DNA from: CALGLS01 sp965222105 | GTDB lineage: Bacteria; Bacteroidota; Bacteroidia; Chitinophagales; Saprospiraceae | Reading direction: 5' to 3' | DNA: 64,000 nucleotides | NCBI GenBank assembly: GCA_965222105.1 | Contig: CBDCTQ010000027.1 | Coordinates: forward strand, 24,751-88,750 | Part shown: piece by piece, positions 1-6,699 of the stretch | How the letters are laid out: every line of letters begins with the position of its first letter | How positions within the stretch are numbered: the stretch's first letter is position 1 | Notes under the pieces: generated by a model | Databases searched by the model: none | The model's input: only the letters and a program-made list of their open reading frames with translations | Told to the model about the DNA's origin: nothing | Position numbers and translations under genes: made by a program

Positions 1-305
1 GCCACCTTTTTCCGCCCCACCTCCAACATTTCCTTAGAAATATCCAGGCCAATTATTTTATCCGCTTCCAATCGGTCGGCCATCATAATGGCAACGTCGG
101 CCGTGCCGGTGGCCACATCCAGAATGATTTTAGGTCGGTGGGCTTGGAGCAGGTCAATGGCTTTTTTGCGCCAGCTCACGTCGATACCCAGTGATAGCAG
201 GCGGTTGAGGAAATCGTAGTAGGGAGCGATCCGGTCAAACATCCGGGAGACCTGTTGCTTTTTGTCGTCTCCTTCCGAGGTGTAGGGCTTTACGGTTTCG
301 TGCAT
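1..305 (-). CDS. menG: Demethylmenaquinone methyltransferase (MenG/UbiE), 5' part only
   Basis: Only the first 101 codons lie in the window; the C-terminal part runs off the left edge. The enzyme methylates demethylmenaquinone with S-adenosylmethionine in the last step of menaquinone synthesis. The visible N-terminus has the family pattern: a segment with RMFDRIAPYYDFLNRLLS, then GIDVSWRKKAI, the SAM-binding motif I VATGTADV near residues 63-70 and the acidic GLDISKEML near 85-93. The ATG at 303-305 (minus strand) gives the usual MxETVKPY-like start. Menaquinone is the normal respiratory quinone of Bacteroidota. Identification is firm from sequence pattern; MenG versus UbiE naming is by organism group. 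Confidence 0.9.
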   Translation of the reverse strand, partial: MHETVKPYTSEGDDKKQQVSRMFDRIAPYYDFLNRLLSLGIDVSWRKKAIDLLQAHRPKIILDVATGTADVAIMMADRLEADKIIGLDISKEMLEVGRKKV

Positions 306-508
306 GTCGCGTTGTTTTGACCGGAATTTTTTCTGCGTCACAAAGATAGTATTAATTGAGATTTTTTAGGCGGTATTGACGTCACAATTATTGTAGTAAT
401 TAAAGCAGGTTTCAAAAAAATATTAATAGGTGACTTTCGTCAAAAATGCAGTGGTTACCCTGTCACAAATCATGTCAAAACCGGGTTATTTCAACAAGAC
501 ACTGGGCC

Positions 509-516
509 TACATTGT
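509..516 (+). promoter_or_regulatory. Possible -7 box of the candidate RNA at 521
   Basis: TACATTGT resembles the Bacteroidota -7 element TAnnTTTG with imperfect TTTG, and a TTTC at 489-492 could serve as a weak -33 element. A start near 521 would place the first nucleotides of the transcript in the closing stem of the RNA described next. This is inference from position and partial consensus only. Confidence 0.3.
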
Positions 517-520
517 GCTC

Positions 521-815
521 AAAGCGACTGAGGTCATCTCATAATTAACCGGTAGGAAGCATAGGTCTGCCCGATACTTCAGAGACGTTAAAGCAAAGAA
601 CAAGACTATGACGATTTTGAATGCTGGCAGACCTGCTTCTTTGGTTAACTGGTTGCTTTATAACAAACAACCAATATGAAATTGAGTTTTACTTTTGGTG
701 ATTTTTAATAATGTGGACTCGATCCACGCGAAACCATTTTTGAAGATTCATAGTGAATCGGGTTATTAAGAAGGTTTTTTAAAGACCGAAGGATGTTTTT
801 CTTTCGGTCTTTTTT
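521..815 (+). ncRNA. Candidate structured non-coding RNA with terminator
   Basis: No protein gene is apparent between 306 and 982, but the stretch folds well on paper. AAAGCGAC (521-528) pairs with GTTGCTTT (652-659), TTAACC (545-550) with GGTTAA (643-648), GAAGCA (556-561) with TGCTTC (634-639) and GGTCTGCC (564-571) with GGCAGACC (626-633), with internal loops between helices. Two small hairpins follow (GTGGA/TCCAC and GATTCA/TGAATC around 713-760), then a terminator-like stem with a T run at 781-816. The long rod with internal loops recalls 6S-type RNA, but I do not recognise a known family. The mature RNA could end near 660 or at the terminator. Confidence 0.4.
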
Positions 816-816
816 G
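781..816 (+). terminator. Rho-independent terminator
   Basis: AAAGACCGAA (781-790) pairs with TTCGGTCTTT (803-812) and is followed by more T residues. No coding gene ends here, so it most likely terminates the candidate RNA starting near 521. Confidence 0.65.
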
Positions 817-898
817 TGCAGTCCATGTTGCTTCCTATTGCAACAGCGGTTTGTGATTTGAACCCCAATTGCTATCGAGGACACTTTAAACTACATCC

Positions 899-931
899 CA
901 CACAAGAAACTTCGCGATAGAGGGGCATCAG
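899..931 (+). repeat. 33-bp dispersed intergenic repeat, copy 1
   Basis: This stretch, ending GATAGAGGGGCATCAG, recurs at the very end of the window (63968-64000) with about five differences. It is followed by CAGCAAAT-like short repeats, which also occur at 4032-4079. Function unknown; it appears to be one of the many short extragenic repeats of this genome. Confidence 0.6.
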
Positions 932-982
932 CAAATTAGCATATCAGCAAATAACCTAAAGCTAAATTGATAATTGCTGATA

Positions 983-1522
983 TCACAATTTACCAAAAAA
1001 ACCGATCAGGTTAGCAATGTGATCGTCCAGTTCTACACCCAGTTTTTCACAGCCCAGGTAGACCGTCTCCCGGTCGATGGCTGCCGCAAAAGCCTTGGAT
1101 TTCAACCGCTTTTTGATCGACTTGACTTTCATCTCTCCATACGGGATCGGATTGATCTTTTGATAAGCATAAAATATCCCGCTGATCTCGTCGCAAGCCA
1201 ACAGAGCCGACGCCAGCGGGGTAGCGGGCAATGTTGCAAACCCATTATACCCAAAGGCATGGGCTTCTACGGCGTGGATCAATGCGTCGGGATATCCCCA
1301 TTCCCGGAACCATTTCAACGATTCGGCCGGATGCTGTTCTGGATATTCCTCAAAGTCGAGGTTGTGTAAGTACCCTGTTAGAAACCATAGGTCGGCATCT
1401 TCTTCGTAGAGGTACGCATACCCCTCCATAGCCGTGGCGACCATCTGTGCATGATATCGCTGATATTCGTCTTTGACGTGCTGATGGAGTAGGGTGGTGG
1501 CGACTTTGCGGGTGGGTAGCAT
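983..1522 (-). CDS. HD-domain (HDIG-like) protein with altered dyad
   Basis: A 179-aa protein of the short HD-domain family usually annotated as HDIG domain protein or predicted phosphohydrolase. Candidate ligands are His24 (YHAQM), His53, Asp56, His64, His83 and His88, and Asp111 (ACDEISG). In the usual form the second motif is HD followed by IDYE; here it reads LHNLDFEEYP, so the metal-binding Asp of the dyad is Asn. Catalysis may therefore be changed or lost, although the other ligands remain. The start ATG fits the usual family length. There is no obvious operon partner; a long repeat-bearing gap lies upstream. Substrate unknown. Confidence 0.75.
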   Translation of the reverse strand: MLPTRKVATTLLHQHVKDEYQRYHAQMVATAMEGYAYLYEEDADLWFLTGYLHNLDFEEYPEQHPAESLKWFREWGYPDALIHAVEAHAFGYNGFATLPATPLASALLACDEISGIFYAYQKINPIPYGEMKVKSIKKRLKSKAFAAAIDRETVYLGCEKLGVELDDHIANLIGFFGKL

Positions 1523-1707
1523 GGTTTTTTGATATGCTGATTAAATGATTTGCTAATTTGATGATGTCCCCAGCTACTGGCAGCAGGCTGCAGGGAATGT
1601 TTAGGGTTAGGCCGAGGTTCATATGTTACGATTCCAAAAATCCCAGCCATCCCAGTTCAGACAGTGGAGCCCGGCATCCCCAAAAGTAAAAGAAAAATCA
1701 GAGTTTT

Positions 1708-1830
1708 AGGCTCGCTCGAAAAATAACTTGTCGTTGTCTTTGATAAAAATTACAAATAAGCGATTGATAATGAGCGGTTTGTGATTTTTTCAAAGACACC
1801 AAAAAGACAATTTATTTTTTGAGCTTTACT
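1708..1830 (+). repeat. 123-bp hairpin element (MITE-like), copy A
   Basis: An imperfect palindrome over its whole length. Outer arms GCTCGAAAAATAACTTGTC and GACAATTTATTTTTTGAGC pair with few mismatches, and inner arms GTCTTTGA/TCAAAGAC and AAAAATTACAAA/TTTGTGATTTTT continue the helix. A second copy at 48700-48822 differs at only two positions, showing recent spread or strong conservation. It contains no open reading frame. A transposase acting on it in trans is plausible but not identified here. Confidence 0.75.
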
Positions 1831-1865
1831 TAAATGAAAAAGGAACAAAATTTCATCTTCCAGTG

Positions 1866-1896
1866 TTTACTTTTTCATTCAGGAGTAGTACTTTTG
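1866..1896 (+). promoter_or_regulatory. Bacteroidota-type promoter of tRNA-Ser
   Basis: TACTTTTG at 1889-1896 matches the -7 consensus TAnnTTTG exactly, and TTTA at 1866-1869 lies 19 bp upstream in the -33 position. Transcription would begin near 1902, about 37 nt before the tRNA, which fits a short tRNA leader. Confidence 0.7.
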
Positions 1897-1938
1897 CAGA
1901 CGCATTTGGGTCCGACCCAAAAACGCCTGATAACCATT

Positions 1939-2026
<88 letters not shown>

Positions 2027-2196
2027 CTTTTCATCTTACTCACCCCACTTTAATTTGGCGCTAATGCGCATATATTAGTAAATCCTTCCACTCTGAAAAA
2101 ATGTACAGGTAGCTTCTGCCGTTTATGGTACAAGCCGATACTGTTATTATAATGACCATCCTGCCTTCGTGAGAGCAGCCAATACAAAATACTTTA

Positions 2197-2820
2197 ATGT
2201 ATAGATTATTATTATTAGGACTGGCCCTATGCCACTGGACCACCCTCCCCGCACAAGAGGACTCCAACATACCCACCTTTACCCAGACGCACCAGCTCGA
2301 CTTCAGCACCGCCTACCACGGCGAAATGATCTGGAATCCCGGACTGAAATTCGGTGCCGAATACCTCCTGGGGCAAAAGGTAAAGGCCAAACGTTCCCAT
2401 AAGTCCAAGACCAAGCAGTGGTTACTCGGCGGAAATCTGGGGCTCAATTGGGACCCCCGCAGCCATGTGGCCCTTTGGACCGACTACGGCATCCTGTATC
2501 GACGCACCAAAAACCCCAAAGGTCGGCAGATCAATTTCAAGATCAACCCACTGGGATACTACCGTTCCTTTCTGCCGCAGACCTATGAGGTGGTCGACGA
2601 CGAAGTGAACAAGGTGGTGCTGGCCGGACGCAATTACTACGCTCCTTCCATCGCATTCGGCATCGGCCGCTTCCGCGAAAACAAAAAACGAAAAGCCTGG
2701 TTCCTCAACCTAAACCTTCGGGTGCTGATGCCCTACAACTCCGGCGTACTACCTATGATCGCCATTGACTACGGCTACCGCTTCCGGTTTTCAAACGATA
2801 AAAATACCAAACGTGGATAA
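2197..2820 (+). CDS. Secreted protein of unknown function, probable outer-membrane barrel-like
   Basis: A 207-aa protein with an N-terminal signal peptide (hydrophobic MYRLLLLGLALCHW, cleavage likely after LPAQ). The mature part is rich in alternating polar/hydrophobic strands and aromatic residues (for example FGAEYLLGQ, LLGGNLGLNWD, IAIDYGYRFRF), typical of small outer-membrane beta-barrel proteins. No family is recognised. It overlaps the start of the following hydrolase gene by eight bases, indicating translational coupling and a shared transcript. Confidence 0.7.
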   Translation: MYRLLLLGLALCHWTTLPAQEDSNIPTFTQTHQLDFSTAYHGEMIWNPGLKFGAEYLLGQKVKAKRSHKSKTKQWLLGGNLGLNWDPRSHVALWTDYGILYRRTKNPKGRQINFKINPLGYYRSFLPQTYEVVDDEVNKVVLAGRNYYAPSIAFGIGRFRENKKRKAWFLNLNLRVLMPYNSGVLPMIAIDYGYRFRFSNDKNTKRG

Positions 2821-3886
2821 CAACAATCAATTCCATATACTCATCAGGGCCGCAGTGCTGGCCATCATCATGGTGGTTGTAGCCTCCTGCCAGAAAGACG
2901 ACCTCGACGACCTCAACCGCACCCTCTACGTCCGCCACCAGGGGGCCGATATGCCCGCCCACATCTACGGCAACGGCGCCGAAAAGGTCTTCCTGATCAT
3001 CCTCCACGGCGGGCCGGGCGGCAACGGGCTGACCTACCGCACCCAAGCCTTCCGCGACGAGATAGAACAAGAAGTGGCCGTCGTCTATTTCGACCAGCGG
3101 CACTCCGGCCAGTCACAGGGCAACTTCTCCAAAGACGACATCACCATTGATCTGATGGCGGAAGATGTCATGGCTCTAACAAAAGTATTACAAACCAAAT
3201 ACGGCGACGACTGCCGGTTTTTTCTGCTCGGACACAGTTGGGGGGGCACCCTGGGCACGGCAGTACTCCTCCAGGGCGACAACCAGGAAGCCTTCAAAGG
3301 ATGGATAGAAGTGGATGGCGGCCATGATCTCAGCGGCATCTATGCTGCCAATATCCAGTATTTCCGCACGGTAGCTCAGGAACAAATTAATCTCAACAAT
3401 AATATCTCTTATTGGCAGTCCACCCTCGATGAAGTCAACCGGCTTGACCCGGAATTCAATGACTCCGATGCCAAATTCCTCAACTCGGAGGCGTTTGCTG
3501 CCGAAGAAAAACTGATAGACGACAATGTCATCGAAAAACCAGGCAACGACGAGGCTACCACCGCACTGCTAACTTCGGTATTCGGCTACAACCCCCTCAC
3601 AGCCTTCTGGTCGGGCACCTCCGTCAACCTCACCCTCCTCGACCAGGGCATCTGGGAAGACCTCAGCTACGCCGATCAACTGCACCGGATCACCCTCCCA
3701 ACCCTCCTCCTATGGGGGCGCTACGATCTGGTGATCCCACCTGCAATGGGCGAAGCAGCACTAGCCAGTCTGGGCTCTACCGAGAAAGAACTGTACATTT
3801 TCAACCGTTCCGGTCACTCCCCTATGGTCAACCAACCCGGGAGCTTCGCAGCACAGGTCTTAGCATTCATTGAGATGTATAAATAG
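2813..3886 (+). CDS. Alpha/beta-hydrolase lipoprotein (proline iminopeptidase-like)
   Basis: From a GTG at 2813 the protein has a lipoprotein signal ending VVASC with Cys26 as lipid anchor. An ATG further upstream (2765) would add 16 residues inside the preceding gene and spoil the signal peptide, so GTG is preferred. Catalytic features of the alpha/beta-hydrolase fold are visible: oxyanion segment HGGPGG (65-70), nucleophile elbow GHSWGG with Ser142, acid in GRYDLVIPP and His in RSGHSPM near the C-terminus. HGGPG is typical of the S33 proline iminopeptidase group, but substrate cannot be read from sequence. It probably acts at the periplasmic face or cell surface. Overlaps the preceding secreted-protein gene. 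Confidence 0.85.
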   Translation: MDNNNQFHILIRAAVLAIIMVVVASCQKDDLDDLNRTLYVRHQGADMPAHIYGNGAEKVFLIILHGGPGGNGLTYRTQAFRDEIEQEVAVVYFDQRHSGQSQGNFSKDDITIDLMAEDVMALTKVLQTKYGDDCRFFLLGHSWGGTLGTAVLLQGDNQEAFKGWIEVDGGHDLSGIYAANIQYFRTVAQEQINLNNNISYWQSTLDEVNRLDPEFNDSDAKFLNSEAFAAEEKLIDDNVIEKPGNDEATTALLTSVFGYNPLTAFWSGTSVNLTLLDQGIWEDLSYADQLHRITLPTLLLWGRYDLVIPPAMGEAALASLGSTEKELYIFNRSGHSPMVNQPGSFAAQVLAFIEMYK

Positions 3887-3980
3887 GGAGGTTGGGCTCC
3901 AAAACAATTCTTGCATCCTAAGTAGCCACGAATCAGCACCATGAAAGCCTGCCCCGGGCTTGATACGGGGGACTACGCCA

Positions 3981-4027
3981 GTGAAGGACTATCGCCGTTC
4001 ACTGCACGTGTCGCTTCGCCTTCACGG
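3981..4027 (+). repeat. REP-like palindrome (GTGAAGG...CCTTCACGG family), copy 1
   Basis: A short palindromic repeat bounded by GTGAAGG and CCTTCACGG, with the conserved interior ACTATCGCCGTTCACTGCA. Close relatives lie at 6596-6660, 9433-9513 and 33908-33956, always between genes. Confidence 0.75.
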
Positions 4028-4031
4028 CAAG

Positions 4032-4079
4032 CATCAGCAAATCAACAAATCAGCAAATCAGCAAATCAGCAAATCAAAA
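4032..4079 (+). repeat. Short tandem repeat CAGCAAATCA
   Basis: Five imperfect units of the form (C)AGCAAATCA follow directly after the palindromic repeat, ending at the stop region of the minus-strand regulator gene. Too short and spacerless for a CRISPR. Confidence 0.7.
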
Positions 4080-4892
4080 ATCACCCATAATTCTACCCAA
4101 CAACTTTTTCGTTTCCGGCAAAGGAGGGATGCCAAATTCCTTGTCCAGCACTTTTTCGCATTGCCGATAGGCTTTGATGGCCAGGGGGCGGTTTCCCTTT
4201 CGGAAGTAGGCTTCCATCTGGATGCGATAGGCATCTTCCCAGGCGGGGTCGAGTTGCAATGCATTTTGAGCCAGGCGGACGGACTCCATGGGGTTGGTAT
4301 CGAGGAGCAATTCGCCAAGGGTGATCATGGCGCCGAGTATGAGCACCTGGGTATTTTCGCGCTCTTCGCTGCTCCAGTCTTCATACAATCGGTTGGGAAG
4401 ATAGATGCCCTTATGTAGGTCGATGGCGTTTCGGTAGGCTCGTTGGGCAAGGGTAGGGTGGTCGACCAGGCATTGGTTCCCGACGGCTATATATTGTTGG
4501 AGGGCTTCCACGTCGATCCAAATGTCGTTGGACTGGAGTTGGTAGGTAAGCCCTTGCCGGACGATGAATCGGGGGTCGGTTCTTTTGGGTCTGTCGGGTT
4601 CTAACACTTTGTTTACACCGTGGAGGGCTACTTTAAAATTTTGTTCGCCGGCGCGGGTGTCCAGATCGGGCCACAGCCGGTCGATGATCTGTTCTTTGCG
4701 GAGTCCGTGCCGGTGCCGGGCGGTTATCAAAAATTGAAATAACTGAAGGGTGGTATCCCGTCCCCACGATTTGAGAGCGAGGGTTTCGGTTGCTCGCCAA
4801 AGCCGAAAGCCGCCCAGGGTTTGCACCTGAATGGCGGCTGAGTTGCGTTGGGTGTCCAGCTTGTTAAGTCGATCTTCGACGGTTCGGATCAT
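4074..4892 (-). CDS. SARP-like transcriptional regulator (winged helix + BTAD)
   Basis: A 272-aa protein with an OmpR-type winged-helix DNA-binding domain in roughly residues 20-110 (VQTLGGFRLWRA, LQLFQFLITA, RKEQIIDRLWPD, QNFKVALHGVNKVLEP) followed by a bacterial transcriptional activator domain (BTAD, about 115-265) made of TPR-like helices (AYRNAIDLHKG, EDAYRIQMEAYFRKGN, ALKAYRQCE-like segment). This is the architecture and size of Streptomyces antibiotic regulatory proteins (SARPs), which bind direct repeats near -35 regions. No biosynthetic cluster is beside it; neighbours are a coiled-coil protein and lipid-related genes. Targets unknown. Confidence 0.85.
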   Translation of the reverse strand: MIRTVEDRLNKLDTQRNSAAIQVQTLGGFRLWRATETLALKSWGRDTTLQLFQFLITARHRHGLRKEQIIDRLWPDLDTRAGEQNFKVALHGVNKVLEPDRPKRTDPRFIVRQGLTYQLQSNDIWIDVEALQQYIAVGNQCLVDHPTLAQRAYRNAIDLHKGIYLPNRLYEDWSSEERENTQVLILGAMITLGELLLDTNPMESVRLAQNALQLDPAWEDAYRIQMEAYFRKGNRPLAIKAYRQCEKVLDKEFGIPPLPETKKLLGRIMGDF

Positions 4893-4914
4893 AGCGGGAG
4901 TCGCTTACTTTGAT

Positions 4915-5027
4915 TTCTTTTGAATGTGTGAATCTTTGAGTCTCTGTGTCCTGGTGGTAATTGCCGCAGCGATTCTCGCCTGGCGGCCAGACAGGCCTGT
5001 CTACCGCCAGGTAGATTTGTCAGGCAT
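4915..5027 (-). repeat. Dispersed intergenic repeat (TCTACCTGGCGGTAGACAGG family)
   Basis: Reads on the minus strand as TGACAAATCTACCTGGCGG, then GTAGACAGGC, followed by blocks related to GCGGCAATTACCACCAGGAC and ACAGAGACTCAAAGATTCAC. Related copies or fragments lie at 10626-10660, 28937-28965, 33092-33290, 52373-52431, 59325-59575 and 60815-60840, in both orientations and always between genes. Confidence 0.7.
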
Positions 5028-5552
5028 TCAATTCTTTTTTTTTGGCGAAAGCTGATCGACCTTTTGGTGAAGGGCGGCGATCTCTTCCGACATTTTTTCC
5101 ATTTTACGTACCAGGTCGAGGTGATCGGATTTGGAGCTACGCATCCAGGTGTCGAGGTCGAGCTTTTCGCCAAATTCGTCTTTGAGGTGACTGATCTGAT
5201 CTTGTATCTGATCCTGGATCTGTGCCACCTGTTTTTTAGGGTCTTTGATGGTTTCGAGCACAATCCTGGGGGCAGAGGAAGCCATTTTTTTCCATAGATC
5301 AAAACTTTTGGAGAGGATCCCTTTTTGTTCTTCAGGGCTTTTGTCGCCGATGGCCTGAATGGTCAATTCGGCCAGTTTGTTTTGAATAAACTGCACGACC
5401 TCTTCAAATTCGGAGAAGCGTTGTTCGTCGCCGCCCTGTACGTGTCGGATATTGCCCCGCCATTGCACCTGGGGATCTCCCTCTTCGGTTTGAAAAATTT
5501 TTTGCGTAAAGCGAATTACAAAAGAGGCGGTTTCGTCTTTTTTATTGGCCAT
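5028..5552 (-). CDS. Coiled-coil protein of unknown function
   Basis: From MANKKDET the product has 174 aa. A longer frame reaching 5624 is unlikely because a consensus promoter (5583-5590) lies inside that extension. The N-terminal part (FVIRFTQKIF, WRGNIRHVQGGDE, EVVQFIQNKL) looks like a small folded domain; the C-terminal half is strongly helical with a terminal coiled coil (LVRKMEKMSEEIAALHQKVD). No membrane segment or signal is seen, so it is probably cytoplasmic. The gene is divergent from a hydrolase gene and close to a WS/DGAT gene; a granule-associated or lipid-storage role is only a guess. Confidence 0.7.
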   Translation of the reverse strand: MANKKDETASFVIRFTQKIFQTEEGDPQVQWRGNIRHVQGGDEQRFSEFEEVVQFIQNKLAELTIQAIGDKSPEEQKGILSKSFDLWKKMASSAPRIVLETIKDPKKQVAQIQDQIQDQISHLKDEFGEKLDLDTWMRSSKSDHLDLVRKMEKMSEEIAALHQKVDQLSPKKKN

Positions 5553-5582
5553 TGCGCTGATTTTTAATTTGAATTGAATGCC

Positions 5583-5599
5583 CAAAAATAGTACTTTTA
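5583..5599. promoter_or_regulatory. Divergent overlapping promoters
   Basis: On the minus strand TATTTTTG (5583-5590) matches TAnnTTTG exactly and would start the coiled-coil gene about 23 nt before its ATG. On the plus strand TACTTTTA (5592-5599) is one base off consensus and would serve the hydrolase gene at 5627. The two boxes nearly abut, so transcription of the two genes is likely interdependent. Confidence 0.5.
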
Positions 5600-5626
5600 A
5601 TTTAGCCAATCCAGACAATGCCAATT

Positions 5627-6556
5627 ATGTCAAAAAAACAGGAAATAAAACAGCTCCTAAACTTCCATTTCAGCAAAGACAAGGTGAATTGCCAAATCCT
5701 GTCGACAGAAAAAGCACCCACATTTGAGCGACACTTGATAATCTACGGTGGCAGCGAAAACGACGAAGTCAGAGCCTACCTCTTTGTCCCAACAAACCGC
5801 GAAGTGATCGGCTCCGTCCTAGTCCACCACCAACACAACGGTGAGCGCCATTTTGGAAAATCAGAAGTAGCGGGCCTTGTCGGCGACCCATTCCAACATT
5901 TTTGTCCGGCATTGGCCAAAAAGGGCATTGCCAGTATTGCACCTGACTCCATCTGTTTTGAAGACCGCCGGTTTCGCACCCTTGGCACCACACCTGATCC
6001 GGAACCCGACTACGACTGGCTCCAACATTTCAACGAAACAACTTACCGATTGCTTCGTGGCCAATTGCTGATGAAAAAAGTCGTAGACGACTCCGCTATC
6101 GCCTTGAGTATTCTAACCCAACAATCATTTTACGAAAGTAACAAGCTGGGCATTCTGGGGCATTCCTATGGTGGAAATACTGTCCTTTTTCACAGTCCCT
6201 TCGACGAGCGGATCACCCATTCCTGTACGAGTGGCGCTGCGTGCAGTTTTAAAACCAAGATGCAAAACCGGACGGGGATAGAGGCCGCCCTGGTAATACC
6301 TGGCTTTGCGCAACAGTTCGATGTAGAAGACCTTTTGCAGCTCATTTGCCCCCGAAAACTGCTGATTGTGGCCGGAAACAGCGATCCCTATGCACAAAAC
6401 GCAAAAGAACTGTATCTTGCGACCAAACAATGGTACGGCAAAGCCGGAGCCAGCAGTGCCCTCCAGTTCAAAGGGGTCGCAGGGCCGCATCGGCTCGACC
6501 AGGAGCGGTTCGACGCCATCATAGATTGGTTTGACCACGAGTTCAGACAAATATAG
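5627..6556 (+). CDS. Dienelactone hydrolase/acetyl-esterase-like alpha/beta hydrolase
   Basis: A 309-aa protein without signal peptide. The alpha/beta-hydrolase core is visible: strand and loop GSVLVHHQHNGERHFGKSE, nucleophile elbow GILGHSYGGNT with Ser near residue 180, acid in VAGNSDPYA and His in GVAGPHRLD near the C-terminus. The order and the long N-terminal strand region fit the dienelactone hydrolase/acetyl xylan esterase group; substrate is unknown. An ATG nine bases upstream (5618) is also possible. Followed after a palindromic repeat by the WS/DGAT gene in the same direction, so it may supply or process acyl or ester substrates, which is inference. Confidence 0.8.
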   Translation: MSKKQEIKQLLNFHFSKDKVNCQILSTEKAPTFERHLIIYGGSENDEVRAYLFVPTNREVIGSVLVHHQHNGERHFGKSEVAGLVGDPFQHFCPALAKKGIASIAPDSICFEDRRFRTLGTTPDPEPDYDWLQHFNETTYRLLRGQLLMKKVVDDSAIALSILTQQSFYESNKLGILGHSYGGNTVLFHSPFDERITHSCTSGAACSFKTKMQNRTGIEAALVIPGFAQQFDVEDLLQLICPRKLLIVAGNSDPYAQNAKELYLATKQWYGKAGASSALQFKGVAGPHRLDQERFDAIIDWFDHEFRQI

Positions 6557-6595
6557 TTTAAACGTCAAATCCCTTCATGGGCACGCAACCAACAA

Positions 6596-6660
6596 CCGTG
6601 AAGGACTTCGCCAGTGAAGGACTATCGCCGTTCACTGCACGTGTCGCTACGCCTTCACGG
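6596..6660 (+). repeat. REP-like palindrome, copy 2
   Basis: Bounded by CCGTGAAGG and CCTTCACGG, with an internal partial duplication (AGTGAAGGACTATCGCCG). Flanked on both sides by AC-rich short repeats of the AACAACCAAC kind, as also seen at 33883-33977. Confidence 0.8.
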
Positions 6661-6699
6661 CACGCAAACAACCAATAACAAACAACCAACAACAAATAA

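Noticed and set aside
2061..2309. Minus-strand frame opposite the start of the secreted-protein gene
   Set aside because: Overlaps a better-supported gene with signal peptide and gives a translation without any domain.
4032..4079. CRISPR-like short repeats
   Set aside because: Units of 8-10 bp directly adjacent with no spacers and no cas genes in the window; a microsatellite-like repeat.
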